Source: Pseudomonadota bacterium (GTDB lineage: Bacteria; Pseudomonadota; Gammaproteobacteria; Steroidobacterales; Steroidobacteraceae). From it: 64,000 nucleotides of DNA. The notes under the pieces were generated by a model. It was not told the origin of the DNA, made no database searches, and saw only the letters and a list, made by a program, of their open reading frames with translations. Positions 1 to 10,314 of this stretch are shown here, one piece after another. Both the position numbers and the translations under genes were made by a program. The first letter of the stretch is position 1. Every line of letters starts with the position of its first letter. Where the stretch lies: positions 1 to 64,000 of the forward strand of contig JADJOO010000020.1 in assembly GCA_016713725.1 (NCBI GenBank). Direction: 5' to 3'.

Positions 1-1
1 C

Positions 2-610
2 GACCCCGCGTCGCGTGGCCCGGCGGGCATGGCAGCGCTCCTCGTGCCCATGAATCTGCCGGGTCTGACTGTCCGGCCGATCCCGAACCTGATGGACCAT
101 GGATTCTGCGAACTCTTTTTCGATGATTTCCGGGTGCCGATCTCGTCCCGGTTGGGGCCGGAAAACCAGGGCTGGAAGGTTGCCATGGATGCACTCATGT
201 TCGAGCGCATCGGAATGGCTCGCTTCGCGCGTGCCCTGAAACTCCTTGACGAACTGATCGGGCGCCTGCAGAAGTCGGGCGAATTGAGTCGGCCCGCCGT
301 GGCAGAAAAGTCGGTCGGGCGATCGCGGCCTGTCATGCAGCCCGCGCTGTCGCCTACCGTGTCATTGATGCTCGCGCCCGCTCCTTGCCGCCTGGCCCGG
401 AGGGCAATCTCGCGCGCCTGGCGTCGAACTGGGCCGAGGAGTACGCAGTGGACGTGATCTTCGATCTCACGCCCGATGCTCTCGAGGCCGGTTCGCTGGC
501 GGACGGTGCACCTGCAAGGTGCGCTGCCTTCGGGACATGCAACGGGTTCCGTCGAGGTCAATCTCGGCCTCATTGCTAAACGCGGGCTCGGCCTGACAGG
601 GGCCGTGTGA
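2..610 (+). CDS. Acyl-CoA dehydrogenase, C-terminal part (5' end outside window, frameshifted)
   Basis: An FAD enzyme family that introduces a C2-C3 double bond into acyl-CoA thioesters. The frame is open from base 2, so the N-terminus lies outside the window. The visible part matches the middle and C-terminal domains, with the typical stretch ELFFDDFRVPIS, then GPENQGWKVAMDAL and FERIGMARFARAL. One shift near base 310-330 moves the helical domain to another frame (LARLASNWAEEYAV), and a second near 500-545 restores the ending SVEVNLGLIAKRGLGLTGAV. The stop TGA (608-610) overlaps the ATG of the next acyl-CoA dehydrogenase, which points to translational coupling and possibly to a two-subunit enzyme such as the heteromeric steroid acyl-CoA dehydrogenases. 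The family call is firm; the substrate is unknown. Confidence 0.75.
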
Positions 611-1520
611 TGGACCTGTCGCTGAACGAGGTGCAGGAGGCCATCCTCGATTCCGTCGGGACTTTGCTGGCGAGGCGCCGCGAGTCCGACGGGCACGCAC
701 TGAAGCGCGAGCCGGAATACGACGTGAGTCTCGAGCGCGAGCTCAAGGATGCTGGCTTCCTCGATGTCCTGGCCGCGGGCGGGTCGTATCTCGACGCGGC
801 GCTGCTGACCGAGCGCGTGGCCCGGGAGATATCCGTGGTCCCCATCGGATGGCGAACCATCCTGTGGCCTGCGTTGCAATGCGATATCTGGCCGCTCGTC
901 CCGTGGAAGGTAGGCGCACGCGAACTCACTCGCTTCGCTGACAGTGCACGTGCGATCGTGACCATAGACGACGAGTGCGACACGGTCGCATTGGTCGACA
1001 TCGCCGACTGCGAGGTGCGAAGCGCGGGCGCGGCCTGGGGATATCCGTCGCAAGGTCCGACCACGGCGTCCAGGGGCGACCCCTGGCGATCCCGGCCGCA
1101 GAGTGCCTTGCGTTGTGGAGAATCGGCCTGGCTGCAGAAATCTTGGGCGTGGCCGGCGCCGCATTCGACAACACGATGCAGTACATCAAGGATCGCAAGC
1201 AGTTCGGGCACCCGATTGGCGCCAACCAGGCTATCCGCCACCGCGCGGCGCGGGTAGCGGTGGAGTTCGAAAAAGCACGTTGCCTTGCCTACGAAGCAGC
1301 CTGGCGTGCGCCCGATCGCGAGATGGCCGCCGCCGCCGCAAACGTCGCCGCGACCATGGCCGAACTCGTCTTTCAGGAGGCGCACCAGATGCACGGCGCG
1401 ATCGGCTACACCCGTGAATACCCGCTGCATCGTTGGACCATGCGCCTGCGCGTGCTGTGCAAAGAGTTGGGTGGCGCCGCAGCGCATGGTCTAGCCGTCA
1501 CGGCCGCGCACGTGGCATGA
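610..1520 (+). CDS. Acyl-CoA dehydrogenase (second, short subunit; one frameshift)
   Basis: About 303 residues once one shift near base 1025-1100 is bridged, shorter than classical acyl-CoA dehydrogenases (about 380). The N-terminus MDLSLNEVQEAILDSVGTLL is the usual helical start. The C-terminal domain shows the family signature YIKDRKQFGHPIGANQAIRH and then QMHGAIGYTREYPLHRW. The ATG at 610 overlaps the stop of the upstream dehydrogenase, so the two are probably co-translated. Paired adjacent short acyl-CoA dehydrogenases are known to form alpha2beta2 enzymes acting on bulky steroid-derived CoA esters in actinobacteria; extending that to this pair is inference. A GTG at 607 is an alternative start but would lack its own coupling geometry. 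Confidence 0.82.
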
Positions 1521-1648
1521 CGCGGGTTGACCGAGATTGATGCCGAGTTCAGATTACGAATGGCGTTCCAGCTGCCGCAGCGCGGTTGCAAGCGCGCGCA
1601 AGCTTACAGCGACGAGCCAGGATCTGGCGTGAAACCGGGGGCGAGCCG

Positions 1649-3647
1649 ATGAGTCAGCCGCAGTTTGAGCATCTCTTCTCACCGCTACAGGTCGGGCCGA
1701 TGCGCGTGCCCAACCGAATTTGTGAGACAACGAATTCCATCTGGGCCTCACGCTCCGGGGGGTTCATTGACGACGCTTTCATCGCTCATCACGTTGGCAA
1801 GGCTCGTGGCGGCACAGGTTGGATAGGCGGCGAGACCTGGCTCCTGAACGCCCCGTTACCGCCGGAGGCGCCCGATGAATTCTTGCTGCGCCGCGTGTCG
1901 TTCACGACGCGTGGGGCGCTTTACCAGGCGCCGGGCTTCGTGGAAGGTGCTGCCCGCTTTTGCGCCGAGGTGCGTCGGGCAGGAGCGGTCGCGGTGATTC
2001 AGTTTTCCCAGTTCAGCTGCGCGATGGCGCCTTCGTCCGTACCGGTGAGCGAGGCCAACGACTTCGTTCCGCATGCGATGACCGAGGACGAAGTCGATGC
2101 CTATATCAACATATCTGGCCGACGCTGCAGCCGCGGCAAAAGCGGCCGGGGCGGATGGGGTTGAGATTCACTGCTCGCACGACAGCCTGCCGCAGAGTTT
2201 CCTGTCCCCCGCACTCAATCTGCGCACGGACCGCTGGGGGGGCGGCGCGACCGAGCGCGTCCGTTTCGTCATCGAGACGCTGGAGCGCGTGCGCAAGCGT
2301 ATCGGCACCTCGATCGCGCTGGGCATACGTCTCAACGGCCAGGAGTTCCGCCAGGGCGGGTATGACCATCTCGAGATGCGCGAGATGTCCTACGCAATAG
2401 GGGAAACGGGGCTGCTGGACTTCGTCAACCTGGATGTCGGTCACTCGTGGGGTCCGCACTCGTATGTGCCGCCGTCGTTCTACAGTCCAGCCGAGTACCG
2501 CGAGGTGGGCAAAGCGGCGCGAGCGGATCTGGACTCGAAAATCAAGATCATCTTTGCGGGCCGGGTCAACGACCCCGTGGTTGCCGAGGAACTGCTGAAG
2601 GGCGAGTACTGCGACCTCGTCGGCATGGCGCGTGCCGGCATCGCCGATCCGGAATTTGCGAACAAGGCGCGTGAAGGGCGTCTGATCGAAATTCGCCGCT
2701 GCATCGCCTGCAATCGCTGTATACAGGAGGCGAACGATAGCGATCTGCCCGACGGCCTCAGCTCAAGCCCACTTGTTCAGTCAATCCTGTCGTAGGCAAC
2801 GAACTGGAGTGGCAGGAGAAATTTCGCCCGGCCGAAACGCCGCAGCGCGTACTGGTGGTAGGCGGCGGGGTTGCGGGGGCCGAGGCGGCACGTATCGCCG
2901 CCATGCGGGGCCATCGGGTGACGGTTCTCGAGCAGGGCAAGCGTCTCGGCGGGCAACTCCTGATCGCTGCTAAAGCTCCTGGGCGCGACTCCTTTGAGGA
3001 CCAGGTCTATTTCGAAGAAAACGCCCTTGCCCGGCTGGGTGTGGAGGTGCGGCTAAACACACCGGCGGACAGTGAGGCTATCGGGCCCTGGCTCGAGACG
3101 ATCGTCATCGCCACTGGAGCGTTGCCGCGACTGCCCGAAAACATTCCCGGCATCCGGCTGCCCCACGTTGTGCAGGGCTGGGACGTGTTGCTTGGTAAGG
3201 CCAGCACCGGGGCGCGTGTCGTCCTCGTGTCACAGGAGGACGGTTTCCGAAACGCTCAACGTCGCGGAGTACCTGGCTGAGCGTGGCAAACAGGTAACGA
3301 TCTTTCACTAAGTCCCCTTCGGTCGGCCCACGACGGGCAGGTATTCGATGGGGGCAGTCTTGAGCCGTCTGGAACAGCACGAGATCGTCGTGCATCCGAA
3401 CCGTCGCCTCGCCGAGGTGCGGCCTGACGGCCTGACATTCGTATCGGCGTTCGGCGGCAAGCCGTATCGGACCGAAGGGTATGATACGGTCGTGCTGGTA
3501 TATGGAGCGGTGCCGAACGGGGCCCTCTACGAGCGGCTCCGGGCCGAGGGGACGAACTGCCCACTGTACATTGCAGGCGCTGCCTGGACGCCGCGACGCA
3601 TTGCGGAGGCGACCCAGCACGGCGCGCGCATAGGCCTGATTATTTAA
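1649..3647 (+). CDS. 2,4-dienoyl-CoA reductase/Old Yellow Enzyme-type Fe-S flavoenzyme (several frameshifts)
   Basis: About 665 residues, the usual length of FadH-like NADH:flavin oxidoreductases: an FMN TIM barrel, a 4Fe-4S site, then an FAD/NAD(P) domain. Seen: FEHLFSPLQVGPMRVPNRI at the N-terminus, DGVEIHCSHDSLPQSFLSP and RTDRWGG in the barrel, the cluster motif CIACNRC at about 2700-2720 with the fourth cysteine in TCSVNP after a frame change near 2757, and the dinucleotide motif VLVVGGGVAGAEAARIAA near 2850-2900. Shifts lie near 2100, 2757, 3235 and 3310. The C-terminus ends HGARIGLII. Such enzymes reduce enoyl or dienoyl CoA double bonds, or demethylate or dehydrogenate small substrates. 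Here it sits behind two acyl-CoA dehydrogenases, consistent with a role in breaking down an unsaturated or cyclic acyl-CoA. Confidence 0.83.
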
Positions 3648-3733
3648 ATGTGCCCAACCGGAGCCGCCGCTACGGTCAGGGTTTTATTCAAATCGACGGT
3701 CAGTCGGGCGTCGGGCCCGAGGAAGTGTGCAGC

Positions 3734-4246
3734 ATGAATTACGAAAAGCCGTTGAACGAGCTCGTCAAGCCCGACTGGTTGTCGGAGGCAGACTGGAAGC
3801 TGACGCTTGAAAAAGTCGAGTCGGCCGATCGCATGAGGCAGGACTCGAAGGCTCACGTCGAACTCTACCGCTCGACGGGCGGGAAAGAAGGCTACGAGTT
3901 GGGCGGATGCCCGTGCCTGCTGCTGACTACGATTGGTCGCAAGTCCGGGAATCTGGTTACCACGGCCTTGAACTTTCTTAAGCACGGTGAGAGTTACGTG
4001 TTGGTCGGCTCGCTGGGCGGTACGGCGGAAGATCCCCACTGGGCAAAGAACCTGAAGCAGACTCCTAAGGCTTCGGTGCAGGTCAAGGATCAGAAGTGGG
4101 AGGCGGACGTGCGCGAGGTGACAGGCGAGGAACGGGCCCAGCTGTGGCCGTCCCTGGTCAAGGCCATGCCGCTGTGGGGAGTTTTCGTGGAAAGAACGGA
4201 CAGGCCATTCCCGATTTTCTTCCTCACACCTAAGCGGGACGCCTGA
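3734..4246 (+). CDS. Deazaflavin (F420)-dependent nitroreductase/quinone reductase family protein
   Basis: A 170-residue split-beta-barrel protein of the DDN/DUF385 family, whose characterised members use reduced F420 to reduce quinones or nitro and enone compounds. Family marks seen are the strand-turn LLLTTIGRKSG, then TALNFLKHGESYVLVGSLGG, and DPHWAKNLKQTPKASVQV, which normally lines the deazaflavin pocket. The ATG at 3734 is preferred because GGAAG lies about 8 bases upstream and the open frame before it has no family similarity. It lies in the same direction as the F420 biosynthesis genes 12 kb downstream, which makes true F420 dependence plausible. Cofactor use has not been shown for this protein; some relatives bind FMN or haem-like ligands instead. 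Confidence 0.85.
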   Translation: MNYEKPLNELVKPDWLSEADWKLTLEKVESADRMRQDSKAHVELYRSTGGKEGYELGGCPCLLLTTIGRKSGNLVTTALNFLKHGESYVLVGSLGGTAEDPHWAKNLKQTPKASVQVKDQKWEADVREVTGEERAQLWPSLVKAMPLWGVFVERTDRPFPIFFLTPKRDA

Positions 4247-4314
4247 AAGGATTTGCGTGCTGGAAATCGATCCTCGGCAGAGGGTCCCTGACCTGACTAC
4301 AAGGGTGTGGCGTC

Positions 4315-5199
4315 GTGGCAAGAAAAAGCGTGACTAAGGGCAAGAAGACGCCGAGTCGTCGGCGTCAGACTATTACCGGTCCGCGCTCCCTCACCCGGCT
4401 CCTCCGGCTATTCGAGGTGCTCGCAAAGAGTTCGAAGGGCCAGAGCCTTGCCGAGCTCAATTTGCTGCTCAAGTCGCCGAAGAGCAGCCTGCTTAATCTC
4501 CTGCGCCCGCTCGTCATCGAGGGCTACCTGACTTACGAGGACGGGCGCTACTGGTTAGGCACGTCCATATTCCGGCTTTCAGCGAGCATCATGTCCGTCT
4601 GGAATTTCTCGAAAACGCTTCGTCCCTTTCTCGAGGAGTTGGCGGAACGATCGCACGAGTCTGCCTATGTTGGCGTACTTGACCCCGTACTGAAGACGGT
4701 CACCTACGTGGATTCTATCGACAGCCCGAATCCGGTGAGATTCTCGGTTCCCATTGGCAACTCTGCTCGCTTTACTGCACGGCGGCGGGTCGTGTGCTGC
4801 TCGCATATTCGAGCAACAAGTTCCGAGCAGATTACATGCGCACGGTCAAGTTTGGAGGTGCGAACGACGCGGACGATCACCACGCAAGACGCACTGCGTG
4901 CGTCGATCGAAAAGGTTCGCGAATCTGGCATTGCCATGAGTGTGGGCGAATCGTTTCCGGGCGCCGCCGCGATTGCAGCGCCGATCTTCGGGGCCGACGG
5001 CAAGGGTAATGGCTGCATTGTGGTCGGTGGCCCGGCGGAACGTTTGCCGCCGACGTTTCCCGCGTTGGAGCGACTCATCAAGGAAATCGCCGGGCGGGCG
5101 TCCGGCTTCAACGCGCGGGCGCAGTTGGCCGCGGCGGCCCCTGTGAAGAAGCTGGACCGGGGATCCCGGGAGGGAAGCGAGAACGCCGGACCGGTATGA
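4315..5199 (+). CDS. IclR-family transcriptional regulator (compensated frameshift in the middle)
   Basis: About 294 residues with a basic N-terminal tail, a winged helix (residues about 25-85: RSLTRLLRLFEVLAKSSKGQ, SLLNLLRPLVIEGYL) and a C-terminal effector-binding domain. Starts with GTG. Between about 4770 and 4860 the reading frame is wrong: the family stretch AAGRVLLAYSSNK is encoded in another frame before the main frame resumes at TITTQDALRASIEKVRESGI. Two opposite indels explain this, leaving the rest intact. IclR proteins usually bind a pathway aromatic or acyl metabolite and control the adjacent catabolic operon, so this is the obvious candidate regulator for the surrounding genes. 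No operator could be recognised. Confidence 0.85.
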   Translation: MARKSVTKGKKTPSRRRQTITGPRSLTRLLRLFEVLAKSSKGQSLAELNLLLKSPKSSLLNLLRPLVIEGYLTYEDGRYWLGTSIFRLSASIMSVWNFSKTLRPFLEELAERSHESAYVGVLDPVLKTVTYVDSIDSPNPVRFSVPIGNSARFTARRRVVCCSHIRATSSEQITCARSSLEVRTTRTITTQDALRASIEKVRESGIAMSVGESFPGAAAIAAPIFGADGKGNGCIVVGGPAERLPPTFPALERLIKEIAGRASGFNARAQLAAAAPVKKLDRGSREGSENAGPV

Positions 5200-5755
5200 T
5201 CTGTCGGTGGTCAGGCATGCGCGGCTGCGAGAATAGATGAGGCGCTCCCTGAGCCCATGGTACGAGTCGTACGCAGTCGCTCAGTCGACGCCAGTCTCAT
5301 CGAATCAAGTGTCGCTTATCGCGGCGCATATCGATCCTGAATTCCACATGGCGTACTCAGCGCCGGCAGTTACTCGCTGCCACGATCGCTCGACGCATCA
5401 ACCTCGACCCTCCGGCTTGTAATGGGCGCAGGATCATGTCACACGCGCTGGCGCAGGCTTGATCTGCGCTGCTTTGGGCGGTGCCGGCGAACTCATTGAC
5501 AAGGCCTTTGCCTCCGTGCACGATATTCGCGAATCTGAACGGTGTTCAGCATTGGACGAGGTCTCGACGAAAGTCCCTGGCGCAGCAGTACTGGCCACGG
5601 ACTCCAGCGTTGAAGCTCACGCGGCAATGCAGCATCGTGCGTGCCCCGGCAGGCGATTGATCGCGTGCCAGGCAGTGCGTAGTCCCAGCAGGGCTGCCGC
5701 TGCATAGGGGCCGCCCGTGATGATGTCTAGTGACAAGAACCGGAGGGTGGTTGCA
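5200..5755 (+). other. Intergenic region, possible gene remnant
   Basis: About 555 bases without a convincing gene. The stretch 5459-5707 is open and encodes ALDEVSTKVPGAAVLATDSS, which resembles the segment of 3-hydroxyacyl-CoA dehydrogenases just after the Rossmann fold (typically a run such as PPHAILATNTS). The rest of that domain is not visible in any frame, so if related it is a decayed fragment. No strong promoter or terminator is evident. The TonB receptor that follows has a good ribosome binding site (GGAGGG) near 5742. Confidence 0.3.
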
Positions 5756-8164
5756 ATGTCTAGTGATTCAGCAGAACGGAATGGTCACTGGCTGCTGTCA
5801 GTTGGCGGCCCATCCTCGGCGCTCGTCGCGATTGCGCTCTGTGCGCCGACCGCGGGCTCGGCGCAGGGCCTGGCGCGAGTGTCGCCGAAAAAATGCCACG
5901 GTCCTGGAGGAGGTCATCGTCACCGCACGCCGGCGCAACGAAGACCTTGCACGCGTTCCGGGGACCATCGCTGTCTTCAACGATGCTCCGGCTCATCGAA
6001 CGAGCGATCCGCAGCGATTCCGATCTGCAGTTCGCAATCCTGGCTGACCATTCGTCAGACCAGGGCAACAACTCGCTCACCTACTCGATCCGTGGGCAGA
6101 GCGCGGACACATTCAGTGGTTCTCCGTCCGCGGTCATCGCCTATATGAACGAGGTACCGCTGACCATCGGCAGTGCATCCTCATTCTACGACCTCGAATC
6201 TATTCAGGTTCTTAAAGGTCCAAGGGCACCCTGTTTGGCAGGAATACGACAGGCGGAGCCGTGCTCTACACCTCGGCAAAGCCGACGAACGAGAATGAAG
6301 CACTCATGCGGGCACGCATGGGGAACCTGGACATGCGTGAAATCGAAGGCATGGTCAATGTCCCCATCGTGGACGACACCGTTCTGCTGCGGGCCGCTTT
6401 CAATTTCATCGAACGCGATGGTTACATTCATAACCGCGCCAACGGCCAGGATCTGGGCGAGATCGATCGCACCAGCGGCCGTCTCTCGCTCACGATCAAT
6501 GCTACCGACAACTTGACCAACGAAACGATGTTCCAGTACGCGGACATTGGTGGCACCAACACGGGCGCGTCCTACACCTACAGCGTCTATCCCTGCGGTG
6601 CGACCAACAATGGCTTTGCACTCACCTGCTCCAGTGGGCTGCTATTCAGCCCGGCACTCGACGCCGTATTCCAGACCCCGGGGGCCTGGGCTTCCTATCT
6701 AGCTGCCAACCCGGGCGCCTACCCTGCGGGCCTCGGGGCCTATGTGGATGAGCAGAAGCGCCTTGGCCCCTATGAAAGTTACTATCCGCTCGATGCACGG
6801 CAGGAAGGCACCGACTGGCTGCTGTCGAACACGACCACCTTCGATTTGAGCGACAAGCTCCAGATCAGGAATATTTTTGGCGCGTCGAAGTCAGAAACGG
6901 ATTCTGACAGGCCGCAGATCGGCGCGCCGTTCGTCACCCATCCTCACGGCAAATGTTGCCACCGGCGAGGTAGGCAACGAGAGCGTCGTGGAGTCGATTT
7001 CCGAGGAATTGCAGCTGCAGGGCAAGACGAAAGCGGCAACCTCGACTATATCGTCGGTCTCTATCTCCAGCGCGAGGAGAGCGATACGATCTGGCCGCAG
7101 ACCTATTTCGACCTGACCCCGGTTCTGCCGCCGGCTTCCGTCACGAATGCCTTCCACATCGAGAACGAGACCATTGCCCTTTACGCGCAAGGCATCTGGG
7201 ATATCTCGTCATGGGTAGAGAACCTGCGCTTCACAGCAGGCCTGCGCTACACGTGGGAGAGCGTGAGCATCGAGCAGCTGCCCCGCGCGACGTACACCTA
7301 TGGTGCGCCAGACCAGGACAACTCGTTCAGCGATCCGAGCTGGGACGTTGGCCTGAATATCAGGCCACGCCTGATCTATTCACGTATATCAAGACGCGTG
7401 GCAGCTTCCGCAGCGGCGGTTTTAACGGTTCTGCGCCGCCAGTCGATGCGAGTGCCGAGGCAGGCGGCAATATCTTTGAGTCCGAGCACACGCAGGACAT
7501 TGAGGCGGGCTTAAAGTCCCGTGGCGACGCCTTCGGGCGCCCTGCCAGTGTCAATCTCGCCGCCTACTACCAGTGGATCCAGGATGTGCAGCGAGTCGAG
7601 TTCCCGGACCCGGACGGGCCCGGCGGCTTGGCTTCGATCGCAGTGACAGCCAATGTTCCGTCGGCTGAGGTCTACGGGCTCGAGCTCGACGCCACGATCC
7701 TGGCGGCTGATTGGCTGCAGCTCGGCGTCACAGGCGCATACACGCACTCCAGCTTCAGCGATGGGCACGTCGAACTGTTCGGGACGTCGTATGAATTCGG
7801 GCCGGTGGCTAACACACCGGAGTTCGCGGGCACGTTCTTCGCGCTGGTCACCTTCCCGACCAACGGGAATACCGGTGACGTCAGCCTGAGGGGCGAAGTC
7901 TACACGCAGAGCAGCTTCTACTTCTCCAACGCCGCGGATGCCGTGGCGCCGGACACCGAATTGCCCAGCTATTCGTTGGTCAATGGACGTCTCCAATGGG
8001 CGGGCATCATGGGAAGCCATTTGACGGCGGCCCTGTTCGGCAGGAACTTGCTTGACGAGGAGCATTTCGTGGGCGGTATGGCCCTGGCATCGGCGCTTGG
8101 CCACAATGCCGCCGCGGTCGGCGAACCCCGAACCTATGGTTTAGAGCTGTCGTACGAGTTCTGA
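5756..8164 (+). pseudogene. TonB-dependent outer-membrane receptor, broken by about six frameshifts
   Basis: When the frames are joined this is a full receptor of about 800 residues. It has a signal peptide ending near GSAQG, the TonB-box-like LEEVIVTARRRNEDLARVP, a plug domain (TYSIRGQSADTFSGSPSAVI and the VLKG...LFGRNTTGGAVL-type end), and a barrel ending in LELSYEF with the C-terminal aromatic residue expected for outer-membrane insertion. Start ATG 5756 follows GGAGGG by about 8 bases. Breaks lie near 5890, 5985, 6225, 6940, 7000 and 7370. It resembles receptors of the large family used for uptake of hydrophobic or oligomeric carbon sources in degradative Proteobacteria. Its place inside the catabolic cluster suggests uptake of the pathway substrate. 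Whether it is a true pseudogene or a victim of sequencing errors cannot be decided here. Confidence 0.72.
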
Positions 8165-8216
8165 TCGGGGGAACGCCTTCGGACCAGGGCCAGGGGGTCG
8201 GCGGAATTTGGCTGGT

Positions 8217-8241
8217 GGTGCCGCTCGGGCAGAGCGGCACC
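8217..8241 (+). terminator. Hairpin after the TonB receptor gene
   Basis: A perfect 10-base-pair stem (GGTGCCGCTC paired with GAGCGGCACC) around a 5-base loop, 52 bases after the receptor stop. There is no U tract, so it would be a Rho-type or attenuating structure. Confidence 0.45.
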
Positions 8242-8290
8242 AGCGCGCGTGACGATCGAGGCGCGCTTGCATAGGAATCGGGAGGCCCAC

Positions 8291-9282
8291 GTGGTCGATA
8301 CGATGCTGATGTTCGATATGCGCGCGCCGTCTTTCGGAGCGTCGCCGCGCGATCTCTATGCGGCAGCACCCGAGATGGCGGCCTATGCCGACGAACACGG
8401 CATCGCCAGAATTTCCGCTTGCGAACATCACGGTGCAGACGACGGCTACATGCCCTGCAACCTGCTTTTTCTCGCCGCCCTTGCGACACGGACAAAACGT
8501 GCCCGGCTCATGACGAATGCATTGATTCTGCCACTGCACGATCCGGTCAAGATGGCGGAGCAAATCGCGGTCACCGATCTACTAAGCGGTGGCCGCCTCG
8601 ATGTCATTGTGGGCGGTGGGTACGTGCCATCGGAATTCGCCATGTTCGGCGTGTCCCTGGCAGATCGCGGCAGGTTGCTCGACGAAGGCCTGGAGGTGAT
8701 GATCCGGGCACTTTCCGGCGAACGATTCGTGATGAACGGGCGGCCGATTTTCGTTCGTCCGCAGCCGTTACAGAAGCCGCATCCGCCGCTGCTTGTCGGG
8801 GGCGGCGTCAAGGCCAGCGCAATCCGCGCGGCACGCTTCGGCGCGGGCTTCTGCCCCTGAACGTAGATCTCTTTGAGGTCTACGATGCAGAGTGCAGGAA
8901 GTTGGGACGAGAACCTGGGCCGAAAATCGTTCTCGGTCAGGCGTGGTGCATTCATGTCGCGGAGGATCCGGACAAGGGCTGGGCCGAACTCATGCCATAC
9001 GCTGCCCACGTCGTGTCGTCTTATGCGCGTATGGCTGCAGAGGCGTCAAACTCTTCGTCGCCGTTTGACGAACTTGTGGGCGACGACGCCGTACGGAAAT
9101 CAGGCTTGTTCCACGTTTTTACTCCCGATCAGTGTGTTGCCTATGCGCAGAAGTGCGGAGCGAGGGGGTACACAATGTCGGTTCAGCCGTTGATAGGTGG
9201 CCTTCCGCCTGAGATTGGCTGGCGGAGTCTGGAGCTCTTCTGCACGAAGGTTCTGCCCCGCGTCAACGTCCGCGCTGCGTGA
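8291..9282 (+). CDS. LLM-class (luciferase-like) flavin/F420-dependent oxidoreductase, one frameshift
   Basis: About 330 residues after bridging one shift at about 8858. The TIM-barrel luciferase-like fold is shown by the N-terminal MLMFDMRAPSF, ISACEHHGADDGYMPCNLLF, LPLHDPVKMAEQIAVTDLLS, RLDVIVGGGYVPSEFAMFGV and the phosphate-binding PHPPLLVGGGVKASAIRAA. Members use FMN or F420; the long helix and HDPV...AEQIAVTDLLSGGRL stretch are common to both, so cofactor cannot be assigned by eye. GTG 8291 is chosen because GGAGG ends 5 bases upstream; ATG 8303 is the alternative. With F420 synthesis genes on the same strand downstream, an F420-dependent role in the catabolic pathway is a reasonable hypothesis. 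Confidence 0.82.
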
Positions 9283-9381
9283 AGTGACATACCGGGGCTG
9301 CAGGCCCTGGGGGCATCGACCCGTCTGCGGTGACGCAAGGCTGCAGCGGTCGTTGCGTAGCAGGCATCGGAGGATGCAAAC

Positions 9382-10271
9382 ATGAACTGGACCGGCTGGA
9401 CCGCCGTCATCGGGGACGGGCTGGATAATTTCGCGCACATCGCCTACGAGAAGAAACACCATCTCAAGCTCGGCGGCGGTGTCGCGCGCATCTCCTTCAA
9501 CAGGCCGAAGAAGATGAATGCGCTGTCGCCGGCAGTCATCGAGGAGATGTTTCGCGCATTCTACGACGCCAACCATGACGCAAAGATTGGCGTGATCGTG
9601 GTCGGTGCGCGTGGCAAACACTTCGGCGCCGGCGGCGACGTGGAATGGGAGCAGTGGGGACTCCGCAGCGTTTTTTATAACCGCTATCCGCACAATCGGC
9701 TCGTGCGCATCTCGCGCAAACCGGTTATCGCGCAGGTGCAGGGCTACTGCATCGGCGGACACAATCACATGGTCTACTGCTGCGACTTCACCATCGCGGC
9801 GGACAACGCGATCTTCGGCCAGGCGGGTCCGCGCGTCTCCTCGCCGGCGGACGGGTATTTCGTGCCCTACCTGAGCCGGGTCGTAGGTGCGAAGCGGGCT
9901 CGCGAGATGTGGATGCTTTGCCGCAAGTACAAGGCGGAACAAGCCCTGCAGATGGGCCTCGTTAACTCCGTCGTGCCGCTGGAGGGCCTCGAGGCGGAGG
10001 TCGATCAGTGGTGTGAGGAACTGCTGGCTGTCAGCCCGGGATGTCTCGAGGTACTGAAGGCCGCGTTCGACCAGAGATGGATGGCTACAAGGAGTTCGGC
10101 ACCATTTCAGCACAGCTGTATCCCGACTGGTTCGAGATGCCTGAGGGTCGGGAAGGTGGAGCGGCCTTCCTCGCGAAGCGCAAGCCGGAGTTCTGGACTC
10201 TCCGGGAGCGCGAAGCCGAGTTACGCCAGCAGTTGTTGCAGGAATACGAGTCGCGGCACGACAAGAAGTGA
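9382..10271 (+). CDS. Crotonase of the MenB/BadI type (naphthoyl-CoA synthase-like, one frameshift)
   Basis: About 296 residues with a shift near 10055-10080. It has the crotonase oxyanion loops GKHFGAGGDVEWEQWG and QVQGYCIGGHNHMVYCCDF, followed by AADNAIFGQAGPRVSS and AKRAREMWMLCRKY, which are hallmark MenB-like stretches rather than ordinary enoyl-CoA hydratase. The C-terminal tail (FLAKRKPEFWTLREREAEL) fits the same subfamily. MenB relatives include BadI and steroid ring-opening hydrolases that cleave cyclic beta-keto acyl-CoA rings, so a ring-opening role is possible. Menaquinone synthesis itself is unlikely because no other men genes are nearby. The ATG at 9382 is preceded by GGAGG. The shift puts the gene's frame into the frame of the next gene, creating a false fusion. 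Confidence 0.8.
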
Positions 10272-10314
10272 GTGCGCTCGTGTTGACGATTCGCGGGAGT
10301 CGACGGGAGGTCAG

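Noticed and set aside
576..1487. A minus-strand open frame opposite the second acyl-CoA dehydrogenase
   Set aside because: Composed of Arg, Ser and Cys with no domain, and it lies across a confirmed dehydrogenase.
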